Below are positions 16,728 to 25,312 of a stretch of DNA of 64,000 nt, piece by piece (the stretch's first letter is position 1; each line of letters opens with the position of its first letter). The stretch spans positions 220,679 through 284,678 of the forward strand of contig NZ_JARVKY010000010.1 of assembly GCF_029813785.1 (NCBI RefSeq). The letters are read 5' to 3'. The notes under the pieces are model-generated. The model saw only the letters and a program-made list of their open reading frames with translations, was not told where the DNA came from and ran no database searches. The position numbers were made by a program, and so were the translations under genes. Source of the DNA: Streptomyces sp. DH41 (GTDB lineage Bacteria > Actinomycetota > Actinomycetes > Streptomycetales > Streptomycetaceae).

Positions 16728-17099
16728 TCAGCAGGCGCAGAGGCAGAACGGGTGCCCGGCCGGGTCCGCGTAAACCCGGAAGGTCCGGGCCCGGTCCTCC
16801 GCGTCCAGCGGCCTCGCGCCCAGCTCCAGCACGGCCTTCTCCGCCGCGTCCAGGTCCTTCACGTCGAGGTCGAGGTGGAACTGCTGCGCGCCGTCGGGCC
16901 CGGGCCACTTCGGCGGTACGTAGCCGGGGGAGCCCTGGAAGGCCAGCGTCCGCCCGCCGGGCAGGTTCAGGTCGACCCACTCGTACTGGTCGTCGCTCTT
17001 GTCCTCGACGGTGCCGCCGAGGACGTCGGCGTAGAAGCGGGCCAGTGCGTGGGGGTCGGGACAGTCCAGGACGACGACGCCCAGTTCGGCGACAGCCAT
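16728..17099 (-). CDS. VOC-family (glyoxalase-like) protein
   Basis: Protein of 123 residues, a single VOC domain: LGVVVLDCPDPHALARFYAD at the start, QQFHLDLDV centrally and FRVYADPAGHPFCLCAC at the end. AAGGAGGA lies directly before the ATG. It is the promoter-proximal gene of a two-gene unit with its paralogue at 16300, separated by 35 bases. The unit is divergent from a CGNR zinc-finger regulator, and the 99 bases between them contain nested palindromes. The two VOC proteins are therefore likely to be controlled by that regulator. Substrate unknown. Confidence 0.87.
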   Translation of the reverse strand: MAVAELGVVVLDCPDPHALARFYADVLGGTVEDKSDDQYEWVDLNLPGGRTLAFQGSPGYVPPKWPGPDGAQQFHLDLDVKDLDAAEKAVLELGARPLDAEDRARTFRVYADPAGHPFCLCAC

Positions 17100-17128
17100 G
17101 ACTTCCTCCTTGAAGTCCGCGTCCTTCG

Positions 17129-17189
17129 GTTACCGGCAAAGTACGGGTAACCAGTAACGGTTACTGCATGCTGCCGTATTGCCGGTAAC
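17129..17189. promoter_or_regulatory. Nested palindromes between VOC unit and CGNR regulator
   Basis: An outer inverted repeat, GTTACCGGCA (17129-17138) and TGCCGGTAAC (17180-17189), encloses a perfect 15-base palindrome, CAGTAAC-G-GTTACTG (17152-17166). Another GGTAACC lies beside it. The GTTAC core is repeated at least four times. The block fills the divergent promoter gap and is a probable operator array for the CGNR protein. Confidence 0.65.
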
Positions 17190-17198
17190 GTCGCAAGC

Positions 17199-17705
17199 AT
17201 GAGTGAGAGATCGCCCGCGCCGGGAGGCCTGGACCTGGTCGAGACCCTGGTGAACACGCTGGACGTCGAGACGGGCGCCGACTCGCTGGACACACCGCAG
17301 GGCCGGGCGCGGTTCGGCCTGACGGAGGACGACGTACCGGGGGTGCGCGAGCTGCGCGAGTCGCTGCGCGCGACCCTGCTCGCCCACGCGGGCCACCCGC
17401 CGCACCGCGTGGTGACCCCGCTGGGCGAGCTGCTGGCCGGGGCCCCGCTGGTGGTGACGGTCGACGCGGCCGACGGCTCCGCCGCCCTCGCTCCGGCCGG
17501 GGACGGCTCCCTGCCCGCCCGGGTCGCCGCCGCCGTCGCCGAGGCGCTGGTCGCGGGCACCTGGACCCGGCTGAAGGCCTGCGAGGCCGCCGACTGCCAC
17601 TGGGCGTACTACGACCGCAGCCCTGCCGGACGCGGGCGCTGGTGCTCGATGCAGGTGTGCGGGGCACGCGCCAAGATGCGCCGGTACCGGGCCAAGGAGG
17701 CGTGA
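17199..17705 (+). CDS. CGNR zinc-finger / ABATE-domain protein
   Basis: Protein of 168 residues. The N-terminal part (to about 120) is the ABATE-type ligand-binding region. The C-terminal CGNR zinc finger begins KACEAADCHWAYYDRSPAG and ends with CSMQVCGARAKMRRYR, supplying four cysteines. Such proteins are considered transcriptional regulators. The ATG at 17199 has no ribosome site, so the mRNA may be leaderless with its start point near the palindromes. It is divergent from the two VOC genes and convergent with ugd across a strong terminator. Confidence 0.87.
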   Translation: MSERSPAPGGLDLVETLVNTLDVETGADSLDTPQGRARFGLTEDDVPGVRELRESLRATLLAHAGHPPHRVVTPLGELLAGAPLVVTVDAADGSAALAPAGDGSLPARVAAAVAEALVAGTWTRLKACEAADCHWAYYDRSPAGRGRWCSMQVCGARAKMRRYRAKEA

Positions 17706-17754
17706 CCCACAGGGGTTCACCGGCCGCCGGGCCGCCCGTGGGGCAGAATGCGGA

Positions 17755-17797
17755 TGACGCCGGTTCGGCCGACTGAGCCTCGGCCGAACCGGCGTCA
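17755..17797. terminator. 18-bp perfect stem-loop between CGNR gene and ugd
   Basis: Arms 17755-17772 and 17780-17797 are perfectly complementary around a 7-base loop. It lies between convergent genes and should terminate in both directions. Confidence 0.85.
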
Positions 17798-17815
17798 CCC
17801 GTCGATCGGCCGGGG

Positions 17816-19159
17816 CTACGCCGTCGGACGGCCCATCGCCCGGTACGTCCAGCCGGCCTTCCGCCAGGCCTGCGGGTCCAGGGCGTTGCGCCCGTCGAGG
17901 ATCACCCGGGCCGCCACGGCCTCGCCCAGCGCCTCCGGGTCCAGCTCGCGGAACTCCCGCCACTCCGTCAGGTGCAGGACGACGTCCGCGCCCCGCACCG
18001 CCTCCAGCGCGGAGTCGGCGTAACCGAGCGTCGGGAACAGCCGCCGGGCGTTCTCCATGCCCTTGGGGTCGTACACCGTCACCTGGGCGCCCTGGAGGTG
18101 GACCTGCCCGGCGACGTTCAGCGCGGGGGAGTCCCGTACGTCGTCCGAGTCGGGCTTGAAGGTGGCGCCGAGCACCGCGACCCGCTTGCCGAGGAAGGGG
18201 CCGCCGCCCAGCGCCTGCCGGGTCAGCTCCACCATCTGGCCGCGCTGGCGCATGTTGATCGAGTCGATCTCGCGCAGGAAGGTCAGCGCCTGGTCGGCGC
18301 CCAGCTCACCGGCGCGCGCCATGAACGCCCGGATGTCCTTCGGCAGACAGCCGCCGCCGAACCCGATTCCGGCCCGCAGGAACTTCTTCCCGATCCGGTC
18401 GTCGTACCCGATCGCCTCCGCCAGCTTGGCCACGTCGCCGTCGGCCGCCTCGCACACCTCCGCCATCGCGTTGATGAAGGAGATCTTGGTGGCGAGGAAG
18501 GAGTTCGCGGAGGTCTTCACCAGCTCGGCCGTCGGGAAGTCGGTGACGACGAAGGGCGAGCCCTCCGACACCGGCGTCGCGTACACCTCGCGCAGCAGCT
18601 TCTCGGCCCGCTCGCTGCGCACGCCGACCACGATCCGGTCGGGGTGCAGCGTGTCCTTCACGGCGAAGCCCTCGCGCAGGAACTCCGGGTTCCAGGCCAG
18701 CTCGGCGTCGTCACCGGCCGGCGCCTGCTCGGCGAGACAGCGGGCCAGCCGGTCGGCGGAGCCCACGGGCACGGTCGACTTGCCGACGACGAGCGCGGGG
18801 CCGGTCAGGTGCGGGGCCAGCGAGGCCAGCGCGGATTCGACGTACGACATGTCACAGGCGTACTCGCCGTGCTTCTGCGGCGTGTTCACGCACAGGAAGT
18901 GCACGTCGCCGAAGGCGGCGACCTCGGCGAAGTCGGTGGTGAAGCGCAGTCGCCCGCTGGACCCCTCGATCCCGGCGACGTGCTTGCCCAGCAGCTCCTC
19001 GAGCCCCGGCTCGTACATCGGGACCTGGCCCCGCTGGAGCATCTCGATCTTCTCGGGCACCACGTCCAGGCCCAGCACCTCGAACCCCAGCTCGGCCATG
19101 GCCGCCGCATGGGTCGCGCCGAGATAGCCGGTGCCGATCACGGTGATCTTGAGGGCCAT
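17816..19159 (-). CDS. ugd: UDP-glucose 6-dehydrogenase
   Basis: Protein of 447 residues of the UDP-glucose/GDP-mannose dehydrogenase family, converting UDP-glucose to UDP-glucuronate with two NAD+. The N-terminal Rossmann motif is ITVIGTGYLGATHAAAMAEL. The catalytic Cys lies in GIGFGGGCLPKDIRAF near residue 265, and the C-terminal domain has LGATFKPDSDDVRDSPALNV. The start at 19159 has GGAG just upstream; a longer frame of 14 codons lacks one. The UDP-glucuronate may feed surface or teichuronic-type polymers, consistent with the LCP ligase genes 2 kb away. It is divergent from the acyl-CoA dehydrogenase gene. Confidence 0.92.
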   Translation of the reverse strand: MALKITVIGTGYLGATHAAAMAELGFEVLGLDVVPEKIEMLQRGQVPMYEPGLEELLGKHVAGIEGSSGRLRFTTDFAEVAAFGDVHFLCVNTPQKHGEYACDMSYVESALASLAPHLTGPALVVGKSTVPVGSADRLARCLAEQAPAGDDAELAWNPEFLREGFAVKDTLHPDRIVVGVRSERAEKLLREVYATPVSEGSPFVVTDFPTAELVKTSANSFLATKISFINAMAEVCEAADGDVAKLAEAIGYDDRIGKKFLRAGIGFGGGCLPKDIRAFMARAGELGADQALTFLREIDSINMRQRGQMVELTRQALGGGPFLGKRVAVLGATFKPDSDDVRDSPALNVAGQVHLQGAQVTVYDPKGMENARRLFPTLGYADSALEAVRGADVVLHLTEWREFRELDPEALGEAVAARVILDGRNALDPQAWRKAGWTYRAMGRPTA

Positions 19160-19339
19160 GGGTGCTCCAGAGGTGTACGGCTGAGGTGCGCGCCCGAGCA
19201 TATCCGGGACGCGGCGGAAGCCTTTCGGGCGGCTGTCGTCAACCTCACCTATCCACGGCGCGGAGGGGGCTCTAAAATTTGGGTTACTTAACGGTAGTTA
19301 GCGTGCCCAGCATCACAGCGTTTTGGAGCGTGAGAGACC

Positions 19340-20497
19340 TTGGCCGGATCGGCTGACTTCGACCTGTACCGCCTGTCCGAGGAGCACGACATGCTCCGGG
19401 ACGCCGTCCGCTCCCTGGCCGAGGCGAAGATCGCGCCGCACGCCGCCGCGGTGGACGAGGAGGCCCGCTTCCCCCAGGAGGCCCTCGACGCCCTGACCGC
19501 GAACGACCTGCACGCGGTGCACGTCCCCGAGGAGTACGGCGGCGCGGGCGCCGACGCCCTCGCCACGGTGATCGTCATCGAGGAGGTCGCCCGCGTCTGC
19601 GCGTCGTCCTCCCTCATCCCCGCCGTGAACAAGCTCGGCTCCCTCCCGGTGATCCTCTCCGGCTCCGAGGAGCTGAAGAAGAAGTACATGGCCCCGCTCG
19701 CCAAGGGCGACGGCATGTTCTCCTACTGCCTCTCCGAGCCCGACGCGGGCTCCGACGCGGCCGGCATGAAGACCAAGGCGGTCCGCGACGGCGACCACTG
19801 GATCCTGAACGGCGTCAAGCGCTGGATCACCAACGCGGGCGAGTCGCGGTTCTACACGGTGATGGCCGTCACCGACCCCACCAAGCGCTCCAAGGGCATC
19901 TCCGCCTTCGTCGTCGAGAAGTCCGACGAGGGCGTCTCCTTCGGCGCCCCGGAGAAGAAGCTCGGCATCAAGGGCTCGCCCACGCGCGAGGTGTACCTGG
20001 ACAACGTCCGCATCCCCGCCGACCGCATGATCGGCGAGGAGGGCACCGGCTTCGCCACCGCGATGAAGACGCTGGACCACACCCGCATCACCATCGCCGC
20101 CCAGGCCCTCGGCATCGCCCAGGGCGCCCTCGACTACGCCAAGGGCTACGTCAAGGAGCGCAAGCAGTTCGGCAAGCCGATCGCCGACTTCCAGGGCATC
20201 CAGTTCATGCTCGCCGACATGGCCATGAAGATCGAGGCCGCCCGCCAGCTGACGTACGCCGCCGCGGCGAAGTCGGAGCGCGGCGACGGCGACCTCACCT
20301 TCCAGGGCGCCGCCGCCAAGTGCTTCGCCTCCGACGTGGCGATGGAGGTCACCACGGACGCGGTGCAGCTCCTCGGCGGCTACGGCTACACCCGTGACTA
20401 CCCGGTGGAGCGCATGATGCGCGACGCGAAGATCACGCAGATCTACGAGGGCACGAACCAGGTCCAGCGCATCGTCATGGCGCGCAACCTGCCGTAG
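19340..20497 (+). CDS. Acyl-CoA dehydrogenase
   Basis: Flavoprotein of 385 residues with the three-domain acyl-CoA dehydrogenase architecture. Visible signatures are SYCLSEPDAGSDAAGMKT (FAD/substrate loop), WILNGVKRWITNAGES, a flavin-site QLLGGYGYTRDYPVERMMRD and the catalytic Glu in IYEGTNQVQRIV. It introduces the alpha-beta double bond in fatty acyl-CoA beta-oxidation and transfers electrons to ETF. A TTG start is used, with a GAGAG site. The upstream gap has an AT-rich stretch with TAAC-GGTA-GTTA (19289-19300), a possible operator. Chain-length preference cannot be deduced. Confidence 0.94.
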   Translation: MAGSADFDLYRLSEEHDMLRDAVRSLAEAKIAPHAAAVDEEARFPQEALDALTANDLHAVHVPEEYGGAGADALATVIVIEEVARVCASSSLIPAVNKLGSLPVILSGSEELKKKYMAPLAKGDGMFSYCLSEPDAGSDAAGMKTKAVRDGDHWILNGVKRWITNAGESRFYTVMAVTDPTKRSKGISAFVVEKSDEGVSFGAPEKKLGIKGSPTREVYLDNVRIPADRMIGEEGTGFATAMKTLDHTRITIAAQALGIAQGALDYAKGYVKERKQFGKPIADFQGIQFMLADMAMKIEAARQLTYAAAAKSERGDGDLTFQGAAAKCFASDVAMEVTTDAVQLLGGYGYTRDYPVERMMRDAKITQIYEGTNQVQRIVMARNLP

Positions 20498-20539
20498 GAC
20501 CCGGGCCGGACGCGGGGCTGTGCCCCTCGGGGCCCTGTG

Positions 20540-21106
20540 TCAGTCCTCGTACCCCTCCGCCACCCGCCGCTCCCGCAGCTCCATGATCGCGCGACGGCGG
20601 GCCAGGCGGTGGGTGCGACGGATCTGGGCCTCCTGGTAGCGGCGCATGTCCTTCCCGGTCTCCGGGAGGACCGGCGGGACCGTGCGCGGCTTGCCGTCCG
20701 CGTCGACCGCGGCGAAGACCAGGTACGCCGAGCCGACCTGGGTGGCGGGGGTGGACTCGTTCCAGCGTTCGGCCAGGACCCGGACGCCGACCTCCATGGA
20801 GCTGCGGCCGGTCCAGTTGACCTGGGCCTTCACATGGACGAGGTCGCCGACGCGGACCGGTTCGAGGAACGCCATCTCGTCCATGGACGCGGTGACGGCG
20901 GGGCCGCCGGAATGCCGTCCGGCCACGGCGCCCGCCGCGTCGTCGACGAGCTTCATGATCACTCCGCCGTGCACCGTGCCCAGAAGGTTGGTGTCGCTGT
21001 GGGTCATGATGTGGCTGAGCGTGGTGCGGGACGCCGAGGTCGGCTTGCCCGGGATCTCCGGAGTCGCCGAGTGCGCGGCTGAGGCCTGTTCTGCCTGGTC
21101 TGTCAT
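20540..21106 (-). CDS. Hotdog-fold acyl-CoA thioesterase
   Basis: Protein of 188 residues. The core is a single hotdog domain with HIMTHSDTNLLGTVHGGVIM, which carries the catalytic Asp of the YciA/BFIT class, followed by DLVHVKAQVNWTGRSSMEVG. The last 35 residues are an Arg-rich helix. The start at 21106 follows AAGGTGG; the longer frame to 21133 adds nine residues without support. It is convergent with the acyl-CoA dehydrogenase gene, and both belong to acyl-CoA metabolism, but they are on opposite strands. Substrate is probably medium- or long-chain acyl-CoA. Confidence 0.88.
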   Translation of the reverse strand: MTDQAEQASAAHSATPEIPGKPTSASRTTLSHIMTHSDTNLLGTVHGGVIMKLVDDAAGAVAGRHSGGPAVTASMDEMAFLEPVRVGDLVHVKAQVNWTGRSSMEVGVRVLAERWNESTPATQVGSAYLVFAAVDADGKPRTVPPVLPETGKDMRRYQEAQIRRTHRLARRRAIMELRERRVAEGYED

Positions 21107-21223
21107 GGCATCCACCTTATGCCGGGACGACATCGGAGTAATTTGTGTCAGCTTCGCAACAGCGCTGACCTTATTTTCCGACGGCCCTTATGGCCCGCAG
21201 CGCGGACCTGCACACTGGTGCGC

Positions 21224-22510
21224 ATGACTGATTGGCCCGAGGCATCGACCGGTGACAACCGCGGCGGCCGGTACGGACGCGGCAGCGCGAGCGCGCGGCC
21301 CGAGAGCGCCCGCGTGATGCGACAGGTCCGCCGCGGCCAGGCGCCCCCGCCCGGCCCGGGCCCTGCGGCGCCGCCCTACGGCGGCTCAGTGCCGCAGCAG
21401 CCCTCCTACGTCGACGGTCACGGCGGCCAGGACACGTACGACAGCGGCTACAACACCGGCCAGGTCTACGGCAGCCCCGGCGGCCGGGGCTCCGGGCCGG
21501 GCCCCGGCGGTCCCGGTCCGGGCCGGCCCGCGCCGGACTGGCGGCGCCGGATCAAGTGGACCGCGATCACCGTGGTGACCGCGCTGGTCGTCACCACCGT
21601 CGGCACCTACTTCTGGGCCGACTCCAAGCTCAACCGCGAGGTCGACCTGTCCAAGGTCATCGAGCGGCCCGGGGCCGGTGAGGGCACGAACTACCTGATC
21701 GTCGGTTCCGACAGCCGCGAGGGCATGACCGACGAGCAGAAGAAGGACCTGCACACCGGTTCCGCCGAGGGCAAGCGCACCGACTCGATGATGATCCTGC
21801 ACACCGGGGACAACGGGTCGACGCTGATCTCGCTGCCCCGTGACTCGGACGTGGAGATCCCGAGCTTCGTCGGCTCCGAGTCCGGCAAGAAGTACGAGGG
21901 CACGGGCCGGCGCGTGAAGCTGAACGCCGCGTACGCGGAGGACGGCCCCGAGCTGCTGGTCCGCACCATCGAGCACAACACCGGGCTGCGCCTGGACCAC
22001 TACGTGGAGATCGGCTTCGCCGGCTTCGCGAACATCGTGGACGCGGTCGGCGGCGTCGAGATGGACATCCCGCAGGACATCAAGGACCCCAAGTCCGGCG
22101 CGGACCTCAAGAAGGGCAAGCAGACCCTGAACGGCGAGGACGCCCTCGCCTTCGTCCGCACCCGCTACGCGCTGGCCGGCTCCGACCTGGACCGGACGAA
22201 GAACCAGCAGAAGTTCCTGTCGGCGCTGGCGAGCCAGGTGGCCACCCCGTCGACCGTCCTCAACCCGTTCAAGCTGTACCCGACCATGGGCGCCGGCCTG
22301 GACTCCCTCATCGTCGACAAGGACATGGGCCTGTTCGACCTGGCCGGCATGTTCTGGGCGATGAAGAGCGTCAGCGGCGGTGACGGCACGTCGATGAACA
22401 TGCCGGTCTCGGGCAGCGTCGGCGGAAACCTCAAGTGGGACGACGCCAAGGTGAAGCAGCTCGTGGAGCAGCTGAAGAACGACGAGAAGGTCACCGTCAA
22501 GGGCAACTGA
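21224..22510 (+). CDS. LytR-CpsA-Psr (LCP) family glycopolymer ligase, cysteine-free type
   Basis: Protein of 428 residues. A disordered Gly/Pro/Arg-rich cytoplasmic segment of about 100 residues is followed by one transmembrane helix (ITVVTALVVTTVGTYFWA) and an extracellular LCP domain. LCP hallmarks are YLIVGSDSRE, ISLPRDSDVEIP, LNAAYAEDGPELL and the Arg-rich ALAFVRTRYALAGSDLDRTK. It should transfer a polyprenyl-linked glycopolymer to peptidoglycan. It has no LytR_C tail and no cysteine in the extracellular part, unlike the other LCP proteins nearby. The start at 21224 is the first plausible ATG; 35 further in-frame codons upstream are excluded by poor composition. Confidence 0.92.
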   Translation: MTDWPEASTGDNRGGRYGRGSASARPESARVMRQVRRGQAPPPGPGPAAPPYGGSVPQQPSYVDGHGGQDTYDSGYNTGQVYGSPGGRGSGPGPGGPGPGRPAPDWRRRIKWTAITVVTALVVTTVGTYFWADSKLNREVDLSKVIERPGAGEGTNYLIVGSDSREGMTDEQKKDLHTGSAEGKRTDSMMILHTGDNGSTLISLPRDSDVEIPSFVGSESGKKYEGTGRRVKLNAAYAEDGPELLVRTIEHNTGLRLDHYVEIGFAGFANIVDAVGGVEMDIPQDIKDPKSGADLKKGKQTLNGEDALAFVRTRYALAGSDLDRTKNQQKFLSALASQVATPSTVLNPFKLYPTMGAGLDSLIVDKDMGLFDLAGMFWAMKSVSGGDGTSMNMPVSGSVGGNLKWDDAKVKQLVEQLKNDEKVTVKGN

Positions 22511-22535
22511 CACCCGTGCGCACGCCCGGCCCCGG

Positions 22536-24047
22536 TCACCGCTTCCCGCAGGCCACCTCGTCGCCGCGCACCACGGTGCCCGACTCCCGCGGCGGGTCCG
22601 CCGGTTTCACCTTCACGACCTCCTCGAAGCCGGCGCCCGCGATCACCTTCAGCGTCGGGCCCTGGCCCTCGACCGGCCGCAGCTCGCTGCCCGGCAGGGC
22701 GGCGGCCAGCGACTTCGCGGAGCGGTCCCAGCGGGGGTCGAAGGCGACGACGGTCCGCTCGACCGCGCGGTCGACGGCGTTCCTGGGCACCCGGGTGGTG
22801 CGGAACCCGGCCGCGGCCAGCGCGTCGTCCACCCGCTTGCCGAGTCCCGGCGTGCGCGTGCCGTTCTCCACCTGGACCCGCACCTGCTCCGGGTCCACCG
22901 GAACACGTACCGGCGCCGGACCCTTCGGCTTCGGCTCGGGCGCGGCCAGCCGCCGGTCCTCACGCAGGGCGTCGAAGATCCGCTCGGACTCGGCCGGATC
23001 CCACTTCAGGGTCGAGCCGACGCCTTTGACGTCGTGACCCATCTGCCCGATGGGCACGGTGGTGAACTCGGACGACGACGGGGAGAAGTTCCGCATCGCC
23101 CGCCCCAGCGCCAGCAGCTCGTCGGTGCCGAAGCCCTCGTCGGCCCGTACCGAGCCCAGTACCGCCTGGGTGACGTCGCGGAACTTGAGCGGGTTCAGCA
23201 GCAGCCCGGAGGAGGTCGCCCGGTCGACCAGGGCGGCCAGGAAACGCTGCTGGCGCTTCATCCGGCTCAGGTCCGAGGCCCCGTCGAGGTGGCGGGCGCG
23301 GACGTACTGCAGCGCCTGCCCGCCCATCAGCCGGTGGGTGCCGGCCGGCAGGTCGAGCCCGGTGTGGCTGTCCTTGAGCGGCTCGACGGTGCAGATCTCC
23401 ACGCCGCCGAGGACGTCCACCGTCTTCATGAAGCTGGTGAAGTCGACCTCCAGATAGTGGTCGATCTTCACACGGGTCATGTTCTCGACCGTGCGGATGG
23501 TCAGCTGCGGGCCGCCCTCGGCGTAGGCCGCGTTCAGCTTGAGGGGGTGCCCCTTGTGGTGCTCGCCGGTGGTGCGGTCGGTGTGGTCGGGCGTCTCGGC
23601 GTACGAGTCGCGCGGCAGGCTGACGACGCTGGCGCGCTCCCGGTCCTCCGAGATGTGCACGATCATGACCGTGTCGGTGCAGTGGCAGGGGGCGCCGCCG
23701 AGGCGGTACTTCTGCCGCTCCTCCTCGCTGATCCGGTCGCGGCCGTCGGTGCCGACCAGCAGGATGTTCATGCCGTCGCCCGCCCGCGGCCGGTTCTTCA
23801 TGTCCTTGAAGGCGTCGACCCGCGAGATGTCCGCGTCGAGGCCGGCGAGCACGGCGTGTCCGATCCCCGCGGAGGCGAGCACCACCACCGACAGCGCGGT
23901 CACCGCCCGCACGGCCCAGCGCGGCCGCTTCCGTCGTACGGGGGGCCTCGGCGGGCGGCGGGACGGACGCGCGCCGCCGGGCCGCGGCTCAGGACCGCCA
24001 CGGGGGGACGCGGCCGGGACCCGGGGGGAGCGGGGCGGCGTGGGCAA
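22536..24047 (-). CDS. LCP family glycopolymer ligase with LytR_C domain
   Basis: Protein of 503 residues: Pro/Arg-rich cytoplasmic tail, one transmembrane helix (VTALSVVVLASAGIGHAVLA), LCP domain with ILLVGTDGRDR, VVSLPRDSYAETP and KLNAAYAEGGPQL, and a C-terminal LytR_C domain (VRVQVENGTRTPGLGKRVDD). It ends in DEVACGKR. The TTG at 24047 is chosen because GGAGG lies seven bases before it; the frame stays open to 24182 without any other ribosome site. Four extracellular cysteines are present, two of them in APCHCTD. It is convergent with the cysteine-free LCP gene and divergent from the glycosyltransferase gene, whose product might make its substrate. Confidence 0.9.
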   Translation of the reverse strand: MPTPPRSPRVPAASPRGGPEPRPGGARPSRRPPRPPVRRKRPRWAVRAVTALSVVVLASAGIGHAVLAGLDADISRVDAFKDMKNRPRAGDGMNILLVGTDGRDRISEEERQKYRLGGAPCHCTDTVMIVHISEDRERASVVSLPRDSYAETPDHTDRTTGEHHKGHPLKLNAAYAEGGPQLTIRTVENMTRVKIDHYLEVDFTSFMKTVDVLGGVEICTVEPLKDSHTGLDLPAGTHRLMGGQALQYVRARHLDGASDLSRMKRQQRFLAALVDRATSSGLLLNPLKFRDVTQAVLGSVRADEGFGTDELLALGRAMRNFSPSSSEFTTVPIGQMGHDVKGVGSTLKWDPAESERIFDALREDRRLAAPEPKPKGPAPVRVPVDPEQVRVQVENGTRTPGLGKRVDDALAAAGFRTTRVPRNAVDRAVERTVVAFDPRWDRSAKSLAAALPGSELRPVEGQGPTLKVIAGAGFEEVVKVKPADPPRESGTVVRGDEVACGKR

Positions 24048-24184
24048 GGTGACACCTCCGCGGGGACGGGCCGTGCGGCCGGACGTGGGATCCGTGAGCA
24101 CCGTAGGCCCATACGATCTGCTGCCCGGGGCAGTGACCCCGCGGCGCGCACCCTTGTCCCCCGTTCGCGGTAACGTGAGCACCG

Positions 24185-25225
24185 ATGAACGCCAAGTCCG
24201 ACGTGCGGCTGCCCGCCGTTTCCGTGATCATGCCCGTCCTCAACGAGGAACGGCATCTGCGCGGCTCAGTCCGCGCCATCCTCGCCCAGGAGTACGCCGG
24301 CGAGATGGAGGTCGTGATCGCCCTCGGTCCCTCCACGGACCGTACGGACGAGATCGCCGCAGAACTCGTCGCCGAGGATCCGCGCGTACACACCGTGCCG
24401 AATCCCACCGGCCGTACGCCCGCCGCGCTGAACGCCGCGATCAAGGCCTCGCGCCATCCGGTCGTCGTCCGCGTCGACGGCCACGGCATGCTCTCGCCGA
24501 ACTACATCTCCACGGCCGTACGTCTCCTCGAGGAGACCGGCGCGCAGAACGTCGGCGGCATCATGCACGCCGAGGGCGAGAACGCCTGGGAGGACGCCGT
24601 CGCCGCCGCGATGACGTCGAAGATCGGCGTGGGCAACGCGGTCTTCCACACGGGCGGCCGGGCGGGCCCCGCCGAGACGGTCTTCCTGGGGGTCTTCCGC
24701 CGCGAGGCGCTGGAGCGGCAGGGCGGCTACAACGAGGAGTTCATCCGCGCCCAGGACTGGGAGCTGAACTTCCGCATCCGCGAGGCCGGCGGTCTGATCT
24801 GGTTCTCGCCGGAGCTGAAGGTGTCCTACCGGCCGCGGCCGAGCGTGCGGGCGCTGGCCAAGCAGTACAAGGACTACGGCCGCTGGCGGCACGTCGTCGC
24901 CCGCTACCACTCCGGCTCCATCAACCTGCGCTACCTCGCCCCGCCGACGGCCGTGTGCGCCATCGCGGCCGGCGTCGTGGTGGGCGCGGCGCTGACCCCG
25001 TGGGGTTTCGTCGTACCCGGCGGCTACCTGGCCGCGATCGTCGCCGGCTCGCTCCCGGCGGGCAAGGGGCTGGGGCCGAAGGCGCGGGCGCAGATCCCGG
25101 TGGCGCTGGCGACCATGCACATGTCGTGGGGCTGGGGTTTTCTGACCAGCCCGCGGTCGCTGGCCAAGCGGGTCATCGCCTCGCGGCGCCCGGCGGTCGT
25201 CGACCCGAAGGCGGACAGGCCCTAG
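24185..25225 (+). CDS. Family 2 glycosyltransferase with C-terminal membrane helices
   Basis: Protein of 346 residues. The GT2 (GT-A) domain starts with AVSVIMPVLNEERHLRGSVR. It has a metal-binding acidic motif in VRVDGHGMLSPNYI, a second-half motif NEEFIRAQDWELNFRIREAG containing the catalytic base region, and a basic stretch near residue 225. Two hydrophobic segments follow after about residue 250. The order resembles ExoA-type membrane glycosyltransferases that extend polyprenyl-linked sugars. It lies between LCP genes and is probably part of the same surface-glycan function. Donor and acceptor are unknown. The ATG at 24185 lacks a strong ribosome site. Confidence 0.88.
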   Translation: MNAKSDVRLPAVSVIMPVLNEERHLRGSVRAILAQEYAGEMEVVIALGPSTDRTDEIAAELVAEDPRVHTVPNPTGRTPAALNAAIKASRHPVVVRVDGHGMLSPNYISTAVRLLEETGAQNVGGIMHAEGENAWEDAVAAAMTSKIGVGNAVFHTGGRAGPAETVFLGVFRREALERQGGYNEEFIRAQDWELNFRIREAGGLIWFSPELKVSYRPRPSVRALAKQYKDYGRWRHVVARYHSGSINLRYLAPPTAVCAIAAGVVVGAALTPWGFVVPGGYLAAIVAGSLPAGKGLGPKARAQIPVALATMHMSWGWGFLTSPRSLAKRVIASRRPAVVDPKADRP

Positions 25226-25243
25226 GACTCGGCAGCACCGTGT

Positions 25244-25288
25244 GAACGGGGGCGGGGCCCATCGAGGAGATGGGTCCCGCCCCCGTTC
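25244..25288. terminator. 19-bp stem-loop between GT2 gene and SapA-like gene
   Basis: Arms 25244-25262 and 25270-25288 pair with one mismatch around a 7-base loop. It is placed between convergent genes and is one of the strongest hairpins in the window. Confidence 0.85.
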
Positions 25289-25312
25289 GCAGGGCCGGTG
25301 CTTCGGCAGTGG

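Noticed and set aside
16300..17139. One 279-residue fused VOC protein
   Set aside because: The first half is an out-of-frame Arg/Pro-rich reading of the upstream VOC gene; each VOC domain has its own ribosome site and start.
17816..19291. Alternative GDP-mannose dehydrogenase call for the ugd gene
   Set aside because: Family motifs do not fully separate the two, but the protein length and general similarity to Streptomyces UDP-glucose dehydrogenases favour UDP-glucose.
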